NCBI GenBank assembly: GCA_027578815.1
Contig: JANBTH010000309.1
Span: forward strand, 1 to 21,326
Length of the DNA stretch: 21,326 nucleotides
Direction: 5' to 3'
DNA from: Coemansia sp. RSA 1804
Lineage: Eukaryota; Kickxellomycota; Kickxellomycetes; Kickxellales; Kickxellaceae
Under the pieces are notes generated by a model that saw only the letters and a program-made list of their open reading frames with translations, was not told the DNA's origin and made no database searches. Both the position numbers and the translations under genes were made by a program. Numbering within the stretch: position 1 is the stretch's first letter; each line of letters starts with the position of its first letter. Below are positions 1 through 9,132 of this stretch, one piece after another.

Positions 1-623
1 ATCGACCCAAATTCGAATTATTCGCAATAAATCCCCAGTCAATCGATAGATACGTTTGCATACATGGTAAGCAATTTAAAACATAAACAACATGGATAGC
101 AGAGTACATCAGTTAGTATCATAGTCACAGGTACGTGGCTGCACATGTACGGATCCAAAACCCATGTCGCATCCATCCTCATCTCCACGCTATATCCACC
201 CGCATCGGTCAGCAGCTACTGTTGAAGGGCTTGTCTATTTTCTGCGAATCCATCGATTATAACACATACCCACGAGTTTTTTTCCTTTTTACTATAAGAA
301 ATAGAGTGTGAGAGGGAAGAGGTTGATTCCGGACGTTTTGTTGCTTTCGCCAGCCAGTCAATGGTCTGAGGGAAAGCGAAGTTTCAATCCATCACAGCTA
401 TAATTATTCGCGCCATGCGTATATTTTAATGAGACCCATACTTTTGCAGATGCTACCGGGTTTTCTGCAATATTACTGTATCCCTTGGAACATTGCTGGC
501 CCAATTTCACGACTAGCAGTGCAGATTACAGCCAATTTCCCTAGATCTTTTTTTTTTTTATTTTCTCTGCCTCAGGCTGTCTGTTACTTTCTTATTAGCG
601 GTCTGTTGTGTGTGGTTCTGCAG
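1..623. other. upstream region and leader of TRM6
   Basis: I see no gene in this AT-rich stretch. The TRM6 reading frame is open back to an ATG at 429. The residues it would add are hydrophobic, are partly encoded by a T run at 548-559, and match nothing in the TRM6 family, so I treat them as untranslated leader. The bases just before the chosen ATG at 624 read as a pyrimidine-rich stretch ending in CAG. A leader intron ending at 623 is therefore possible, but no donor is obvious. Confidence 0.4.
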
Positions 624-1817
624 ATGGAGCCAATGCAGCTGGAGCCGAGGCTAATAAATGGCGGGGAGTATGTCGTGATCCGCATGCCAAGTACCAACTC
701 CAAGATCGTGTGCCTCAAGGCTGGCTCTACCGTTAGTCTTGGCAAGTTTGGGAGCTTCAAAGCCGATTCCCTGATTGGTAACACTTTTGGCCATACTTTT
801 GAGATCGAGAAAGGCGGGACGATTAAGCCACACAAGCAAGCAGGGTTCGACAATGCAGATATTACAGAAGCCAACAACAAGGAGATTGTTGATGATCCAA
901 ATTCCCAGAAGCTTAGCTTTGAGGAGATTGAAAAGCTCAAGACAAAGAGCCTTGCTGGCGATGTTTCAGCTCAGGAAATTATTGCATCGTTGACGGAGAA
1001 CAATGAATCGTTTGCCAGAAAGACAGAGTTTTCAAAGTCAAAGTATATCAAACGCAAACAGAACAAGTTTATGAAGTGCTTCTTTCCGCTGGAGACGACC
1101 GTATACAATCTCTGCGATTTCTTCTTTGAGGCAAACCCGCAAAAAATCCGCGGAATCCGCACCGACACGCTCTCTCAGCTTCTTGGACTTGCGAATGTGT
1201 ACAGCAATGCGCGCATCTTGGCCGTGGATGACGGACAGGGGCTGATTGTTGGCGCGGCTCTTTCGCGACTGGATGTGGGCGGTCAAGTGCTGAGTCTGCA
1301 CGATGGAGATGTGCACAACTACGATGTGCTACGCTATATGAATTTACCAACCGAAACCAAAGACCGGCTACATACGCTCTCCTGGTCCAAATTTCATCAT
1401 AAAATGGCTGCGTTTTCCGAGGAGCTACCAGAGAACCCAACCCAAGACGACATCAACGGTCGCGAGCGTCGACTGCGTGGTCATTCAAAGCTGGCTCAAA
1501 ATCTGGACAATCTCCGCTCAGGCAATTTTGATGCACTCATTGTTTCAACAAACTACAACCCGCTATCGGTGATCAAACAGCTTGTTCCCTGCCTAGGTGG
1601 ATCGCGGATGCTTGTTGTTTACGACCAGAGCAAGGAGGCTCTTTTGGAATCGTTTGCATGGCTCCGAGAGTCGCAGAGATTCCTGAATGTGCAGCTTACC
1701 GAAAGCTGGCTGCGCGAGTACCAAGTGCTTCCCAAGCGCACACACCCTTTGATGACCATGTCTGGTGGTGGTGGCTTTCTTCTCAGTGCTATCCACCTTG
1801 CTTCAGATATCAAGTGA
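624..1817 (+). CDS. TRM6: tRNA (adenine-58-N1)-methyltransferase non-catalytic subunit TRM6/GCD10
   Basis: The protein is 397 residues from the ATG at 624. It matches the TRM6/Gcd10 family, the RNA-binding partner of catalytic TRM61. Together they methylate A58 in the T-loop of tRNAs in the nucleus, which stabilises initiator tRNA-Met. The N-terminus carries the family signature: VVIRMPS, then VSLGKFGSF, then IGNTFGHTFEI. The middle has the typical stretch KSKYIKRKQNKF followed by DFFF and KIRGIRTDTLSQLL. The C-terminal half is the Rossmann-like fold without a catalytic SAM site (ILAVDDGQGLI near residue 195) and ends in a typical LTESWLREYQVLP block. Family members are usually 400-500 residues, so the length fits. 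A second in-frame Met lies three codons downstream. The 3' flank has AATAAA at 1961-1966. Confidence 0.93.
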   Translation: MEPMQLEPRLINGGEYVVIRMPSTNSKIVCLKAGSTVSLGKFGSFKADSLIGNTFGHTFEIEKGGTIKPHKQAGFDNADITEANNKEIVDDPNSQKLSFEEIEKLKTKSLAGDVSAQEIIASLTENNESFARKTEFSKSKYIKRKQNKFMKCFFPLETTVYNLCDFFFEANPQKIRGIRTDTLSQLLGLANVYSNARILAVDDGQGLIVGAALSRLDVGGQVLSLHDGDVHNYDVLRYMNLPTETKDRLHTLSWSKFHHKMAAFSEELPENPTQDDINGRERRLRGHSKLAQNLDNLRSGNFDALIVSTNYNPLSVIKQLVPCLGGSRMLVVYDQSKEALLESFAWLRESQRFLNVQLTESWLREYQVLPKRTHPLMTMSGGGGFLLSAIHLASDIK

Positions 1818-2033
1818 ATCGGATCAATCAGAATGTATTCTTGATTATATGTTCTTTCTACAATTGCTGAAAAATACGGCACTGCAGAGGAAAGTACTTG
1901 GCCTTTTGCACTTGTTCACATGTTCACTTGTAGACGTTGTGTTATTCTAAAACAACCATCAATAAAAGCATTAGTGCTACTATTTTTTTTTTTGCAAAAG
2001 CTATGGTAGGCTTGTTCGGCTGGGGCGTGCTTG

Positions 2034-2816
2034 CTATATATGTGTGCCTCCAATTCTTTCAATATCGGCCGGCTCAAGTATTCCAGATATCTCGGAATCC
2101 TCTATAGCATTTATAATAGCACGAGCCACAGTTTCACGGTGCACTGCTGGGCTGGCCATCTTGCTAAGGGGAGTGTTCTTTAAAACGCATCCCAACGGTG
2201 TGCGATTGTAAAGAGTGTTAAAAAGCGAAACCCCTGCAGCAACAGGAAGCGTTGCCAGCCGTGCTGATGAGTAAACCAGTCCTGGACGCAGGATAACCGG
2301 GCGCATCTGGTCCATGTGTGCAAGCAGATCTTTTTCAACTTCACGCTTTGTTGAAATGTACCTTGGGTTCAGTACTGGAAAAACATCGGACGCCGACATG
2401 TAGACGATCGTAGACAGCCCATCGACATTACGAGCAGCCTGTGCAATAGATAGCGCTGTATCTCTGTTTGCACTTTCAAACGTAGTAGTATTATGCGATG
2501 CTGTTGTTTTGTATCCAATGTTAAGAAACTTTTTATAGTTTGCTTCCATTATTATCCCAACCGAATGCACCACAGCGCTACACCCTACAAGATGCTCTTT
2601 GTATGTCTCTGGCTTGAGCGCATCACCTTTGATCCACTTTACTGCCTTGGCAGAATAAGAAGGCGAAGGGGCTGCGTTGACTTCATGTTTAGGCCCACCG
2701 TGACGACTAAGACTTAAAACATCCCATCCTCGTGCAAGCGCTCTGGAACATATTGCCTGTCCAATATAGCCAGTTCCGCCGACAACAAAGATCTTGCGAG
2801 GAGCAGTTCCACCCAT
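2034..2816 (-). CDS. COQ11: COQ11-like NAD(P)-binding SDR protein (coenzyme Q synthome)
   Basis: This is a 260-residue atypical short-chain dehydrogenase of the NDUFA9/COQ11 type. The dinucleotide-binding glycine motif is at the N-terminus (VVGGTGYIGQ, residues 11-20). A YxxxK pair is present (Y153, K157), preceded by the strand YMSASD. In yeast, Coq11 is a matrix-side inner-membrane protein of the CoQ biosynthetic complex and modulates its assembly. A catalytic reaction has not been firmly assigned. Length is close to yeast Coq11. No mitochondrial presequence follows the ATG, but the frame stays open for about 26 codons upstream with several Lys/Arg/Ser residues and no ATG, so an extra 5' exon cannot be excluded. 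The gene is divergent from ERG8. Other NDUFA9-like reductases are the main alternative. Confidence 0.82.
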   Translation of the reverse strand: MGGTAPRKIFVVGGTGYIGQAICSRALARGWDVLSLSRHGGPKHEVNAAPSPSYSAKAVKWIKGDALKPETYKEHLVGCSAVVHSVGIIMEANYKKFLNIGYKTTASHNTTTFESANRDTALSIAQAARNVDGLSTIVYMSASDVFPVLNPRYISTKREVEKDLLAHMDQMRPVILRPGLVYSSARLATLPVAAGVSLFNTLYNRTPLGCVLKNTPLSKMASPAVHRETVARAIINAIEDSEISGILEPADIERIGGTHI

Positions 2817-3199
2817 ATCGTTATCGTATTCTCGTGTGTATTTCGAGAGGCCTGCTGGCTTCTTGGTGTGGAATTGAGAAGAACTCTGTCAAGGTAAAGC
2901 TTCAATGAAAGCTATTTTTACAACGACTATTCTACAAAGCAGAATAAATAAATAAATACATTGAAGGCAAAAGTAGAGAAAAGAAAAGCATCTGGGATAA
3001 GGGCCTTTTTTCTCCGATTGTGCTTTTCTGTGTTCCAAAATCTAGAAATACGCCCGTTTTTGTTTGTGCTGCGTTTCTACCATTTATATTATTTTCGTTT
3101 TCGATTTGCATGTTTTGAATTTCATCTAGATTTGCTCTAGCTTGCCTCTACTACTTTTTTTTTGCTAAAGCCTGACTATTTATAATAAAACAGCCCGCA
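2817..3199. promoter_or_regulatory. shared divergent promoter region of COQ11 and ERG8
   Basis: This 383-base gap separates the two start codons. It is AT-rich, with a T-rich stretch before the ERG8 ATG (3151-3163) and tandem AAAT units near 2943-2958. I see no further gene and no regulatory motif I would name with confidence. Confidence 0.5.
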
Positions 3200-4741
3200 A
3201 TGTCGTGTGCCACAGATGCAGCTAAATCTGCAATCACGCTTGTCTCTGCGCCTGGAAAGGTCCTTGTGGTTGGCGGCTACCTTGTTCTTGACAGAAACTA
3301 CAGCGGTCTAGTCGTTGGAACGGATGCAAGTCTGTATGCTGCGATTCAAGAGCAGGAACTCGAACTCCCCAGCACAGACAACGCTGCAAATACCGATGGA
3401 ATACCAATTCTGGTTGTCTCTCCGCAGTTCACGGCAGCATGGTGGAAGTATGTTTTCGACACAAAGACTAATAAGCTAGTGCAGGTCGATAGTACCGATG
3501 GAAGTAAGAATGGGTTTGTAGAGGTGGTGCTTGAGGTTTCTCTCGGTATAGTGAATCATCGGTCTGCAGATGCTTTGAGGCGATTTTCAGCACAAGGATA
3601 TGGCCAGGGCATGTCAACGGGTTTGAAAATAATTCTTATGGCGGACAACGATTTCTACTCTCAGCGGGAGACGCTCGCTAATGCGGGGCTTGATCTCGAC
3701 TCAAATTCGCTCCGACTTCTTCCACGCATGTGCGAGACAGGGAAGATGCTAAAGGACGTGCACAAGACTGGGCTTGGCAGCTCGGCCGCAATGGTGACAT
3801 CGCTCGTGGCATCAGTGCTGGTGCACTTTGGAGTGATTGCTTCTCATGCCTTAAGGCCTTGCAGGGACTCTGATCCACAAGGCATGGAGAGCTTACAGCT
3901 TATACACAATGTGGCCCAGTTTGCGCATTGCTTGGCGCAAGGCAAGGTCGGGTCGGGCTTTGATGTTTCTGCTGCTGTATACGGATCGCACGTATATTAT
4001 CGGTTTTCACCGTCTGTAATCAATGATGCAATGGGTGAAAGTCGGACCATTGCAGATATCAGCAAGGCGGTGTCTCCCGAGAATCCTGGATGGAACAGTG
4101 TTGTAAGGCCAGTGGATATTCCGCCGGGGTTTGTTCTCAAGCTTGCAGATGTCGATGCCGGTAGCAACACCCCAAGCATGGTCAAAAAGGTTTTGCATTG
4201 GCAAGAGACACACGGTGAAGAAGCACGCGTCCTGTGGAACTTCTTGGATGCCGCGAACAATCGAATCCGTGAGATTTGGGCCAAACTCACCGTTTGCCAC
4301 AAAAAGGACCAAGCAGAATATAACAGTGCAATCGATTGGTGTTCGAAGCACAAAAGCTCAGAGTGGAAGGGAGCGCCTGGAATATCGAGAAGCCTAACCT
4401 TAGCATTGCTTTGTCAGCTTGTTGAAGGAATCTTTCGAGTACGATCCCTTCAAAGAGAGATGGGCGAAAATGCAGGTGTTCCAATCGAACCGCCTAAACA
4501 GACAGAACTTTTGGATGCTTGCATGGAAGTGCCTGGCGTTTGCATGGCTGCTGTTCCTGGGGCAGGCGGATATGATGCCATATTCTGTGTCGCGCTGGGA
4601 CGTGGTCCAAGCAAGAATGTTGAAATCCTGTGGTCTGGGTGGAAGTCCATGAGCGTTGGTCCTCTGCTTGCAAACCAGTCGTCTAGCGGCGTGTGCGTTC
4701 TTGATTCCAGCATTTATCCGGAAATTGCAGCAAAATTTTAA
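3200..4741 (+). CDS. ERG8: phosphomevalonate kinase
   Basis: The 513-residue protein is a GHMP-family kinase that converts mevalonate 5-phosphate to mevalonate 5-diphosphate with ATP in the cytosolic mevalonate pathway leading to IPP, sterols and the ubiquinone tail. The three GHMP motifs are visible. Motif 1 is LVSAPGKVLVVGGYLVLD at residues 14-31. The glycine-rich ATP loop is KTGLGSSAAMVTS from residue 189. The C-terminal motif 3 is AVPGAGGYDAIF around residue 450. A KVGSGFDVSAAVYGS block near residue 249 is also typical. The protein is somewhat longer than the 451-residue yeast enzyme, mostly in loops. The start has AGCCCGCA before the ATG and agrees with the family N-terminus. The gene is divergent from COQ11 and tail-to-tail with RPC40. 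Confidence 0.95.
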   Translation: MSCATDAAKSAITLVSAPGKVLVVGGYLVLDRNYSGLVVGTDASLYAAIQEQELELPSTDNAANTDGIPILVVSPQFTAAWWKYVFDTKTNKLVQVDSTDGSKNGFVEVVLEVSLGIVNHRSADALRRFSAQGYGQGMSTGLKIILMADNDFYSQRETLANAGLDLDSNSLRLLPRMCETGKMLKDVHKTGLGSSAAMVTSLVASVLVHFGVIASHALRPCRDSDPQGMESLQLIHNVAQFAHCLAQGKVGSGFDVSAAVYGSHVYYRFSPSVINDAMGESRTIADISKAVSPENPGWNSVVRPVDIPPGFVLKLADVDAGSNTPSMVKKVLHWQETHGEEARVLWNFLDAANNRIREIWAKLTVCHKKDQAEYNSAIDWCSKHKSSEWKGAPGISRSLTLALLCQLVEGIFRVRSLQREMGENAGVPIEPPKQTELLDACMEVPGVCMAAVPGAGGYDAIFCVALGRGPSKNVEILWSGWKSMSVGPLLANQSSSGVCVLDSSIYPEIAAKF

Positions 4742-4855
4742 TACTCCTTTTTAACTACAAATGACAGAAAATACCTGGTCAAGCTAATGTTGGACTGAAC
4801 TCGCGCAAGATAGACGCCGATATCTGTAAAAAAAAAAAGTACTCTTCAAAATGCA
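4742..4855. other. short convergent spacer between ERG8 and RPC40
   Basis: Only 114 bases separate the two stop codons. The spacer includes an A10 run at about 4829-4838. The 3' untranslated regions of the two genes must be very short or must overlap. Confidence 0.6.
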
Positions 4856-5893
4856 TTAGTTATCTTCTCTATTGCCCTTGACTGCTTTTTCGAGTGCCTT
4901 TTTTGAAATATCGCACTTTTCTATCAGTATATCAAGTGCCTGGCTAACAAGGATCTCTGGCGAAATTATTCCGGTCGATTCGACGTTAAAGATGAAATGA
5001 TCACGTATGCGAGTGAGACGGACCTTGCCGTCAAACTGCTTGTGACGAAGAACTTCGCGGCTAACAGTATCCTTGCGAGGATTGACAATCTTGGCTTTGC
5101 GGATTCCATTTTCCTCAATAACTTTAGCTACGCCTGGCGGGAAACAGCTGCAGAAAAATTCAGCGTCATCTCCCGTAATGTCCTCAAGGATCTGTATGTC
5201 GGGGAGCAGTCTATATGAGGCAGTCGCAACAGGCGAGAATTTTGCATGATCCTTGCCAACTCCTTTTTCGCAATGCAGTTCACAGCTAATAACCTGCCCT
5301 GGGCGCAGCTTTGTGATCAAGATATCGTCGTGAATAGGCCGGATCCGGTTGCTTGCGAATCGGTCTCCTTGGTCACCCTTGGGATCCCAGACAAGGTGGC
5401 TCGTGTAGATTGAGCTGTTTTCATACTTTTTCTTCGGATCGACTTCTGTTTCCGGTACACCGTGGTTTCTTTTGCACACCACATCAAGTTTGAATACAAT
5501 TGTGTTTTGATCGGTGGGAGGATCGCCTGAGCGCTTCCATTGGAACTCATTCGGGTCGGCCAGAATAGGAATGAGCCCAAGTCTGTGTGCTAGAACCTCG
5601 TCTTGCATAATCCCTGTGTTGTTGATCATATATACCTTCTCAATGGCCATGGTCGGAATCTCTGCAATTAGGATACGGCGCAAAGCATTAGCAATTGAGG
5701 CGTCTACGCCTAGCAGGTCGAACTCGATATCCGTTGGCGTCACACGTATGATTCTAATGTCAAGCGTGTCTCTAAAGCTCTCCAAATGGAATGGAACGTC
5801 CTTGCCGTCAAACCCCATCGGAAAGTCCGCGCCAGAGATGTTTTCAACCCGGTCCTCAAGAATCACCACTCGATTGCGATCCTCCAGCGCCAT
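4856..5893 (-). CDS. RPC40: RNA polymerases I and III subunit AC40
   Basis: The 345-residue protein matches AC40 (POLR1C), the alpha-like subunit shared by nuclear RNA polymerases I and III, where it pairs with AC19 to form the assembly platform. The alpha-type dimerisation motif is clear at residues 61-110: LLGVDASIANALRRILIAEI, then AIEKVYMINNTGIMQDEV and LAHRLGLIPI. The insert domain follows, with the QGDRF and RPIHDDILI blocks. A second dimerisation segment near the C-terminus contains FIFNVESTG. The length agrees with yeast AC40 (335 residues). The single exon starts at the ATG at 5893. The gene is in the same orientation as the CTR86 gene upstream of it, 290 bases away. Confidence 0.96.
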   Translation of the reverse strand: MALEDRNRVVILEDRVENISGADFPMGFDGKDVPFHLESFRDTLDIRIIRVTPTDIEFDLLGVDASIANALRRILIAEIPTMAIEKVYMINNTGIMQDEVLAHRLGLIPILADPNEFQWKRSGDPPTDQNTIVFKLDVVCKRNHGVPETEVDPKKKYENSSIYTSHLVWDPKGDQGDRFASNRIRPIHDDILITKLRPGQVISCELHCEKGVGKDHAKFSPVATASYRLLPDIQILEDITGDDAEFFCSCFPPGVAKVIEENGIRKAKIVNPRKDTVSREVLRHKQFDGKVRLTRIRDHFIFNVESTGIISPEILVSQALDILIEKCDISKKALEKAVKGNREDN

Positions 5894-6183
5894 TTTCTCT
5901 GTAATTTAGAATACGTTGCTTTATACTCGAGTTTGTTTTGTTTGAAGCCGTAAAGACAGGAGAAGCCGAATTACACCCAAAATAAACAAATTTTGCACTT
6001 GTAGAGTAATAAAAAGGGGGGAATATTCATGTGTAAAGAGAAGACAATACATACACTCGACTGGTTCAAGGTAAGCTCATATCCAGCATTTGTGCTTTTT
6101 TGCAGTGCCCAAAACTTTTTTTTTCTTTTTTTTACCACACAACGAAAATCTGATTTGATTTGATTAGTGTTTTTGTGGTTGGT

Positions 6184-7719
6184 TCATTTGTCGGATTTCC
6201 CTATGGAGATTTTGTTCTGATCGTCAACAGTAATCTCGAGCCCGGGAGCAGCAATACTTGGGTCAAGCGTGGGCTTGCCAGCCTCCATGCTCCTGACATA
6301 GTCATGGCTGCTTTTGTTGTTTTCCAACAGCCACTTGAGTGCAACGATGGCATACTCCTTGATGAACGGATGGTTGTCGTCGATCCTCATGTTGTCCAAT
6401 ACAAGCGATAGACCGTCTATCTCGCACATAAGGTCTTGCATTGCTACGTTCTTGAATGATAGGTTTCCAATAATCTGGATCAAATCACATTTGAACATAA
6501 AGAGACGCTCGATCGACGAGGTCTGGCTTTCTTCTGCGTCTTGCTTCTGGTGTTGCTCTTTGGTTGAGGCCGAAGCTTGGGAGTCCAACTTCTGAATACG
6601 AGGGAGGTTTACATGCAGAAGCCCAAGAAGCTCAACAATCCGATGGGCGAGTTTGCAGTCAATTGCTAGATCGGCTAGCCGTTGGTTATGTCTGGATGTG
6701 GCAATTTCCAGTATGGTTATAAGAGCTGAAAGGCAGCGGTGTGCGGAAATTGCCGAATCCATGTCGACATTCCTACCAGCATTGGGGGTTTCAGACCCCG
6801 ACACCTGCCATAGGCCAGACAATATACCATGTATCTGCTCAAAGATATTGCTGATGCTGCCAACGAGTCTCTCGTCGAGCACAAAATCAATCTTTTCGGG
6901 GTTGTCGGAATTAACTTTGCAGTACACCGCCAACGATTCAAAAAGCCCGTACATGTTGTAAGAAAGATCGGACTGGACTAGTTTGGAAAAGCAGCCATTC
7001 TCAATTATTTTACCTAGAATCGCATATACGATATTCTTTTCTTCTGATTCGTCGGCTTGCATGCCACCAAATAGACTTCCAAGCTTTCGGGCAATTTTTT
7101 GGCCGGAAGGAACTGTGCAAAGAAGGTCAACAAGCTCCGGGCTGTCGTTAATGTTGTTTAGCAAAAGCACGAGGCCGGCAGTATTTGTTTTTTGATGGAT
7201 TGAATCGAGCAGCAGCCAGTACACGGTCCTATTGTTCTCCGGTGATCCATGCTCGAGCTGCTGCCTTAAAAGCTTTCCTTGAAGCGCTCTATTCCCGGTT
7301 ATGGCATTAGAAAGAGCTTGTGCTGCTATAGCCACACAACTCATCGCTTCCAAGTGTATGAGCTCAAGCTCAACTGTGTCCAGTATTGTTTTGCAAATGT
7401 CGGCGGTAATTCCTGAACCATCAATAAGATCCTGGTTCTTTTGGTCCATTGCCGCTGCGTTGCGCACAAAGGCACAAAGATCTCCAAGAGCATTACATTT
7501 GTCTGCAATATATGCCGCTTGCTCTTCTTCGGCTGCGCTCTCCTCCATTTTGCCAGAAAAAACACAGCCAAATAAACGATGAATCTCCGACCACCGAGAT
7601 GGCTCAACAGCGACTGGCACATGAGGCCGCGAGGGATGAGGCGAGCTCTGTTTAGTTTTTGCACAAAGATCGCAGAGCTTTGAAAAGCTCATTGTCGCTA
7701 GGTCTTGACTTTCACTCAT
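6184..7719 (-). CDS. CTR86: ataxin-10 / CTR86 family armadillo-like protein
   Basis: This 511-residue, almost entirely alpha-helical protein ends with the ataxin-10 domain. That domain lies at about residues 407-466 and includes KCDLIQIIGNLSF, DGLSLVLDNMRID and HPFIKEYAIVALKWLLENN. Yeast Ctr86 is an essential protein of uncertain role, and ataxin-10 has been linked to cytokinesis and neuronal survival in animals. The first 400 residues have leucine-rich helical repeats compatible with an ARM-like fold but weak sequence identity. A low-complexity Gln/Ser segment at about residues 380-400 precedes the C-terminal domain. Start: ATG at 7719, with another Met ten codons in. The gene lies downstream of the HIRAN gene on the same strand. 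Confidence 0.88.
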   Translation of the reverse strand: MSESQDLATMSFSKLCDLCAKTKQSSPHPSRPHVPVAVEPSRWSEIHRLFGCVFSGKMEESAAEEEQAAYIADKCNALGDLCAFVRNAAAMDQKNQDLIDGSGITADICKTILDTVELELIHLEAMSCVAIAAQALSNAITGNRALQGKLLRQQLEHGSPENNRTVYWLLLDSIHQKTNTAGLVLLLNNINDSPELVDLLCTVPSGQKIARKLGSLFGGMQADESEEKNIVYAILGKIIENGCFSKLVQSDLSYNMYGLFESLAVYCKVNSDNPEKIDFVLDERLVGSISNIFEQIHGILSGLWQVSGSETPNAGRNVDMDSAISAHRCLSALITILEIATSRHNQRLADLAIDCKLAHRIVELLGLLHVNLPRIQKLDSQASASTKEQHQKQDAEESQTSSIERLFMFKCDLIQIIGNLSFKNVAMQDLMCEIDGLSLVLDNMRIDDNHPFIKEYAIVALKWLLENNKSSHDYVRSMEAGKPTLDPSIAAPGLEITVDDQNKISIGKSDK

Positions 7720-7945
7720 GCTTTTACTAATAAATGATAACTATGAGAGCGATGGCGATGTGTGGATGATTGCATTTTTTATTTACCACATCAACTGATG
7801 ATGCCACATGCAATGCACCATTCAGAGTCTACTATGGTATTAATTGTGATGCTGGTCTGTGTTTTTTTGCTTTGTTTCAAAAAAGTGAAGAAAAGGAGTG
7901 AATGCCATTTGCCAAAATAAGCATTGGCCGGTGGTAATATCGCTA
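7720..7945. other. spacer between HIRAN gene and CTR86
   Basis: These 226 bases hold the 3' end of the HIRAN gene and the promoter of CTR86. Nothing in them resembles the missing C-terminal ATPase lobe or RING finger expected if the HIRAN gene were a full HLTF homologue. Confidence 0.5.
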
Positions 7946-8924
7946 CTAGATATAAACAATACTTTCAAAATTGTCTTCTATAAACACATTCAATGGCGAA
8001 CTTTTAGCAATCTGGTCACCGAGAGCGGTTTTATCAAGCACAGCCGTTGTCCAGCAAGCTTGTTTTGTTCGAAGAAGCACAGCAGCAGCATCGTAATGGC
8101 ATGCAAACACAACATCCATATTTTCTACATCTCTAGAGCCTGTGAAGCAGCTATACATTGACCAAGTTGCAGCACAACCTGTTTTGCTTCTTGTGTGGGT
8201 AGATATTGAGCGAATCCAGTCCACCAGTCCAACATCGGTGCTTATGACAAGCGCTTTTTTATTTGATTTTTGATTGTTATCTACAGTCTTGTTTGCGTCT
8301 GTTCTTTGGTATGCAAAAGAGAGTAGCGCTTGAGATATGGCCATATCGCGGCCGGCCTTAATAACAGCGTCCTTCTCTGGACATTTTATGGTATTCGATT
8401 TATTGTCAACACGACAAATGCCGTTTGTATATTCACAGCAAAAAGAATGCAGCCGAGGTTCTAGCTGCCACATGCTCCAGTATGTACCAAGCTGCTTTTC
8501 AATATACGCAGCATTTTCAGGCCGTACATATAACTTTACTGAGATTGGAGTTGTATAGGTAGAACCAACACCAGATACAACACCTAATTCGTTTGACACA
8601 TTTAAAAAATATAACATGTTGATGATATTAGAAGTTGTTTAGCTGAGCTTTTTGCAGAAAAAATGTATACGTTCAGTTGTAGTCCAACATACCATAAATT
8701 TGACATTGTGCGTTGTCCATACAAGGAGCAAGAACTGCTGCAAGCCAGCGAGGCATGTGTCCCAGTTTTCTGTTTCGACTATTTAACACAGCAATGGCAT
8801 TTTCATCGTATTTATTCATATGGTCGCGCTGCGGTAAGACAGCTTCGCCTATTTGGGTATGTGGCTTGTAGAAACGTCTTCCAACAATAAGCGCGCTAAA
8901 CTGTCCTAGAAAAGCAAGGGCCAT
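7946..8924 (-). CDS. HIRAN-domain protein related to HLTF with degenerate, truncated SNF2 ATPase lobe
   Basis: Two exons, 8924-8693 and 8583-7946, give 289 residues. The intron (8692-8584) has GTATGT and TTAG ends and splits Gly78, restoring a continuous HIRAN domain at about residues 11-110. Its motifs are VGRRFYKP, YDENAIAVLN, GHMPRWLAAVLAP, and GVVSGVGSTYTTP across the junction. In HLTF this domain binds 3' single-strand DNA ends during fork reversal. The rest follows the order of HLTF's first ATPase lobe but is worn. GRDMAISQAL (155-164) sits where DDMGLGKTL is expected, ALVISTDVGLVDW (188-200) resembles motif Ia, and VLDKTAL (259-265) replaces the DEAH box. The Walker lysine and the DEAH glutamate are gone, and the second lobe and RING are absent. 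The ATG at 8924 follows an in-frame stop. The reading frame is intact, so I call it a CDS, but it could be an old remnant. Confidence 0.72.
8584..8692 (-). other. intron in the HIRAN-domain gene
   Basis: This 109-base intron is read on the minus strand. The donor is GTATGT beginning at 8692, a CTAAT branch-like site lies at 8631-8627, and the acceptor AG is at 8585-8584. Splicing joins QIY to GVVSG in frame. Without splicing the frame stops five codons after the donor. Confidence 0.85.
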
Positions 8925-9132
8925 CGATATCAATCACGAAAGGTAAATAAAACTGCTGAACAAAGAATTTAAAAGGCAGAACTTTTTCTAATTATCGTAG
9001 AACGAGGGTCGTGTAATAATCCCCCTTTTATACAAAACATCTACGCATAAAAACACCTCATCGGGGAGGATGCCGCGAATAGCATTCGTTGGATCCACGG
9101 TCTTATGAATGACCTTGTCCAAAGAAAAAAAA

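Noticed and set aside
429..623. N-terminal extension of TRM6 from the ATG at 429
   Set aside because: The extra 65 residues include a stretch encoded by a poly-T run, resemble a random leader, and have no counterpart in TRM6. The family N-terminus begins right after the ATG at 624.
584..940. Antisense open frames inside TRM6, and similar antisense frames over ERG8, RPT2, the RSC gene and SKI8
   Set aside because: They overlap well-supported genes, show no family motifs, and are mirror frames of coding sequence.
7792..7860. Possible box C/D snoRNA (TGATGATG, then GTGATG) on the plus strand
   Set aside because: No CTGA box D and no terminal stem could be found in the expected place.
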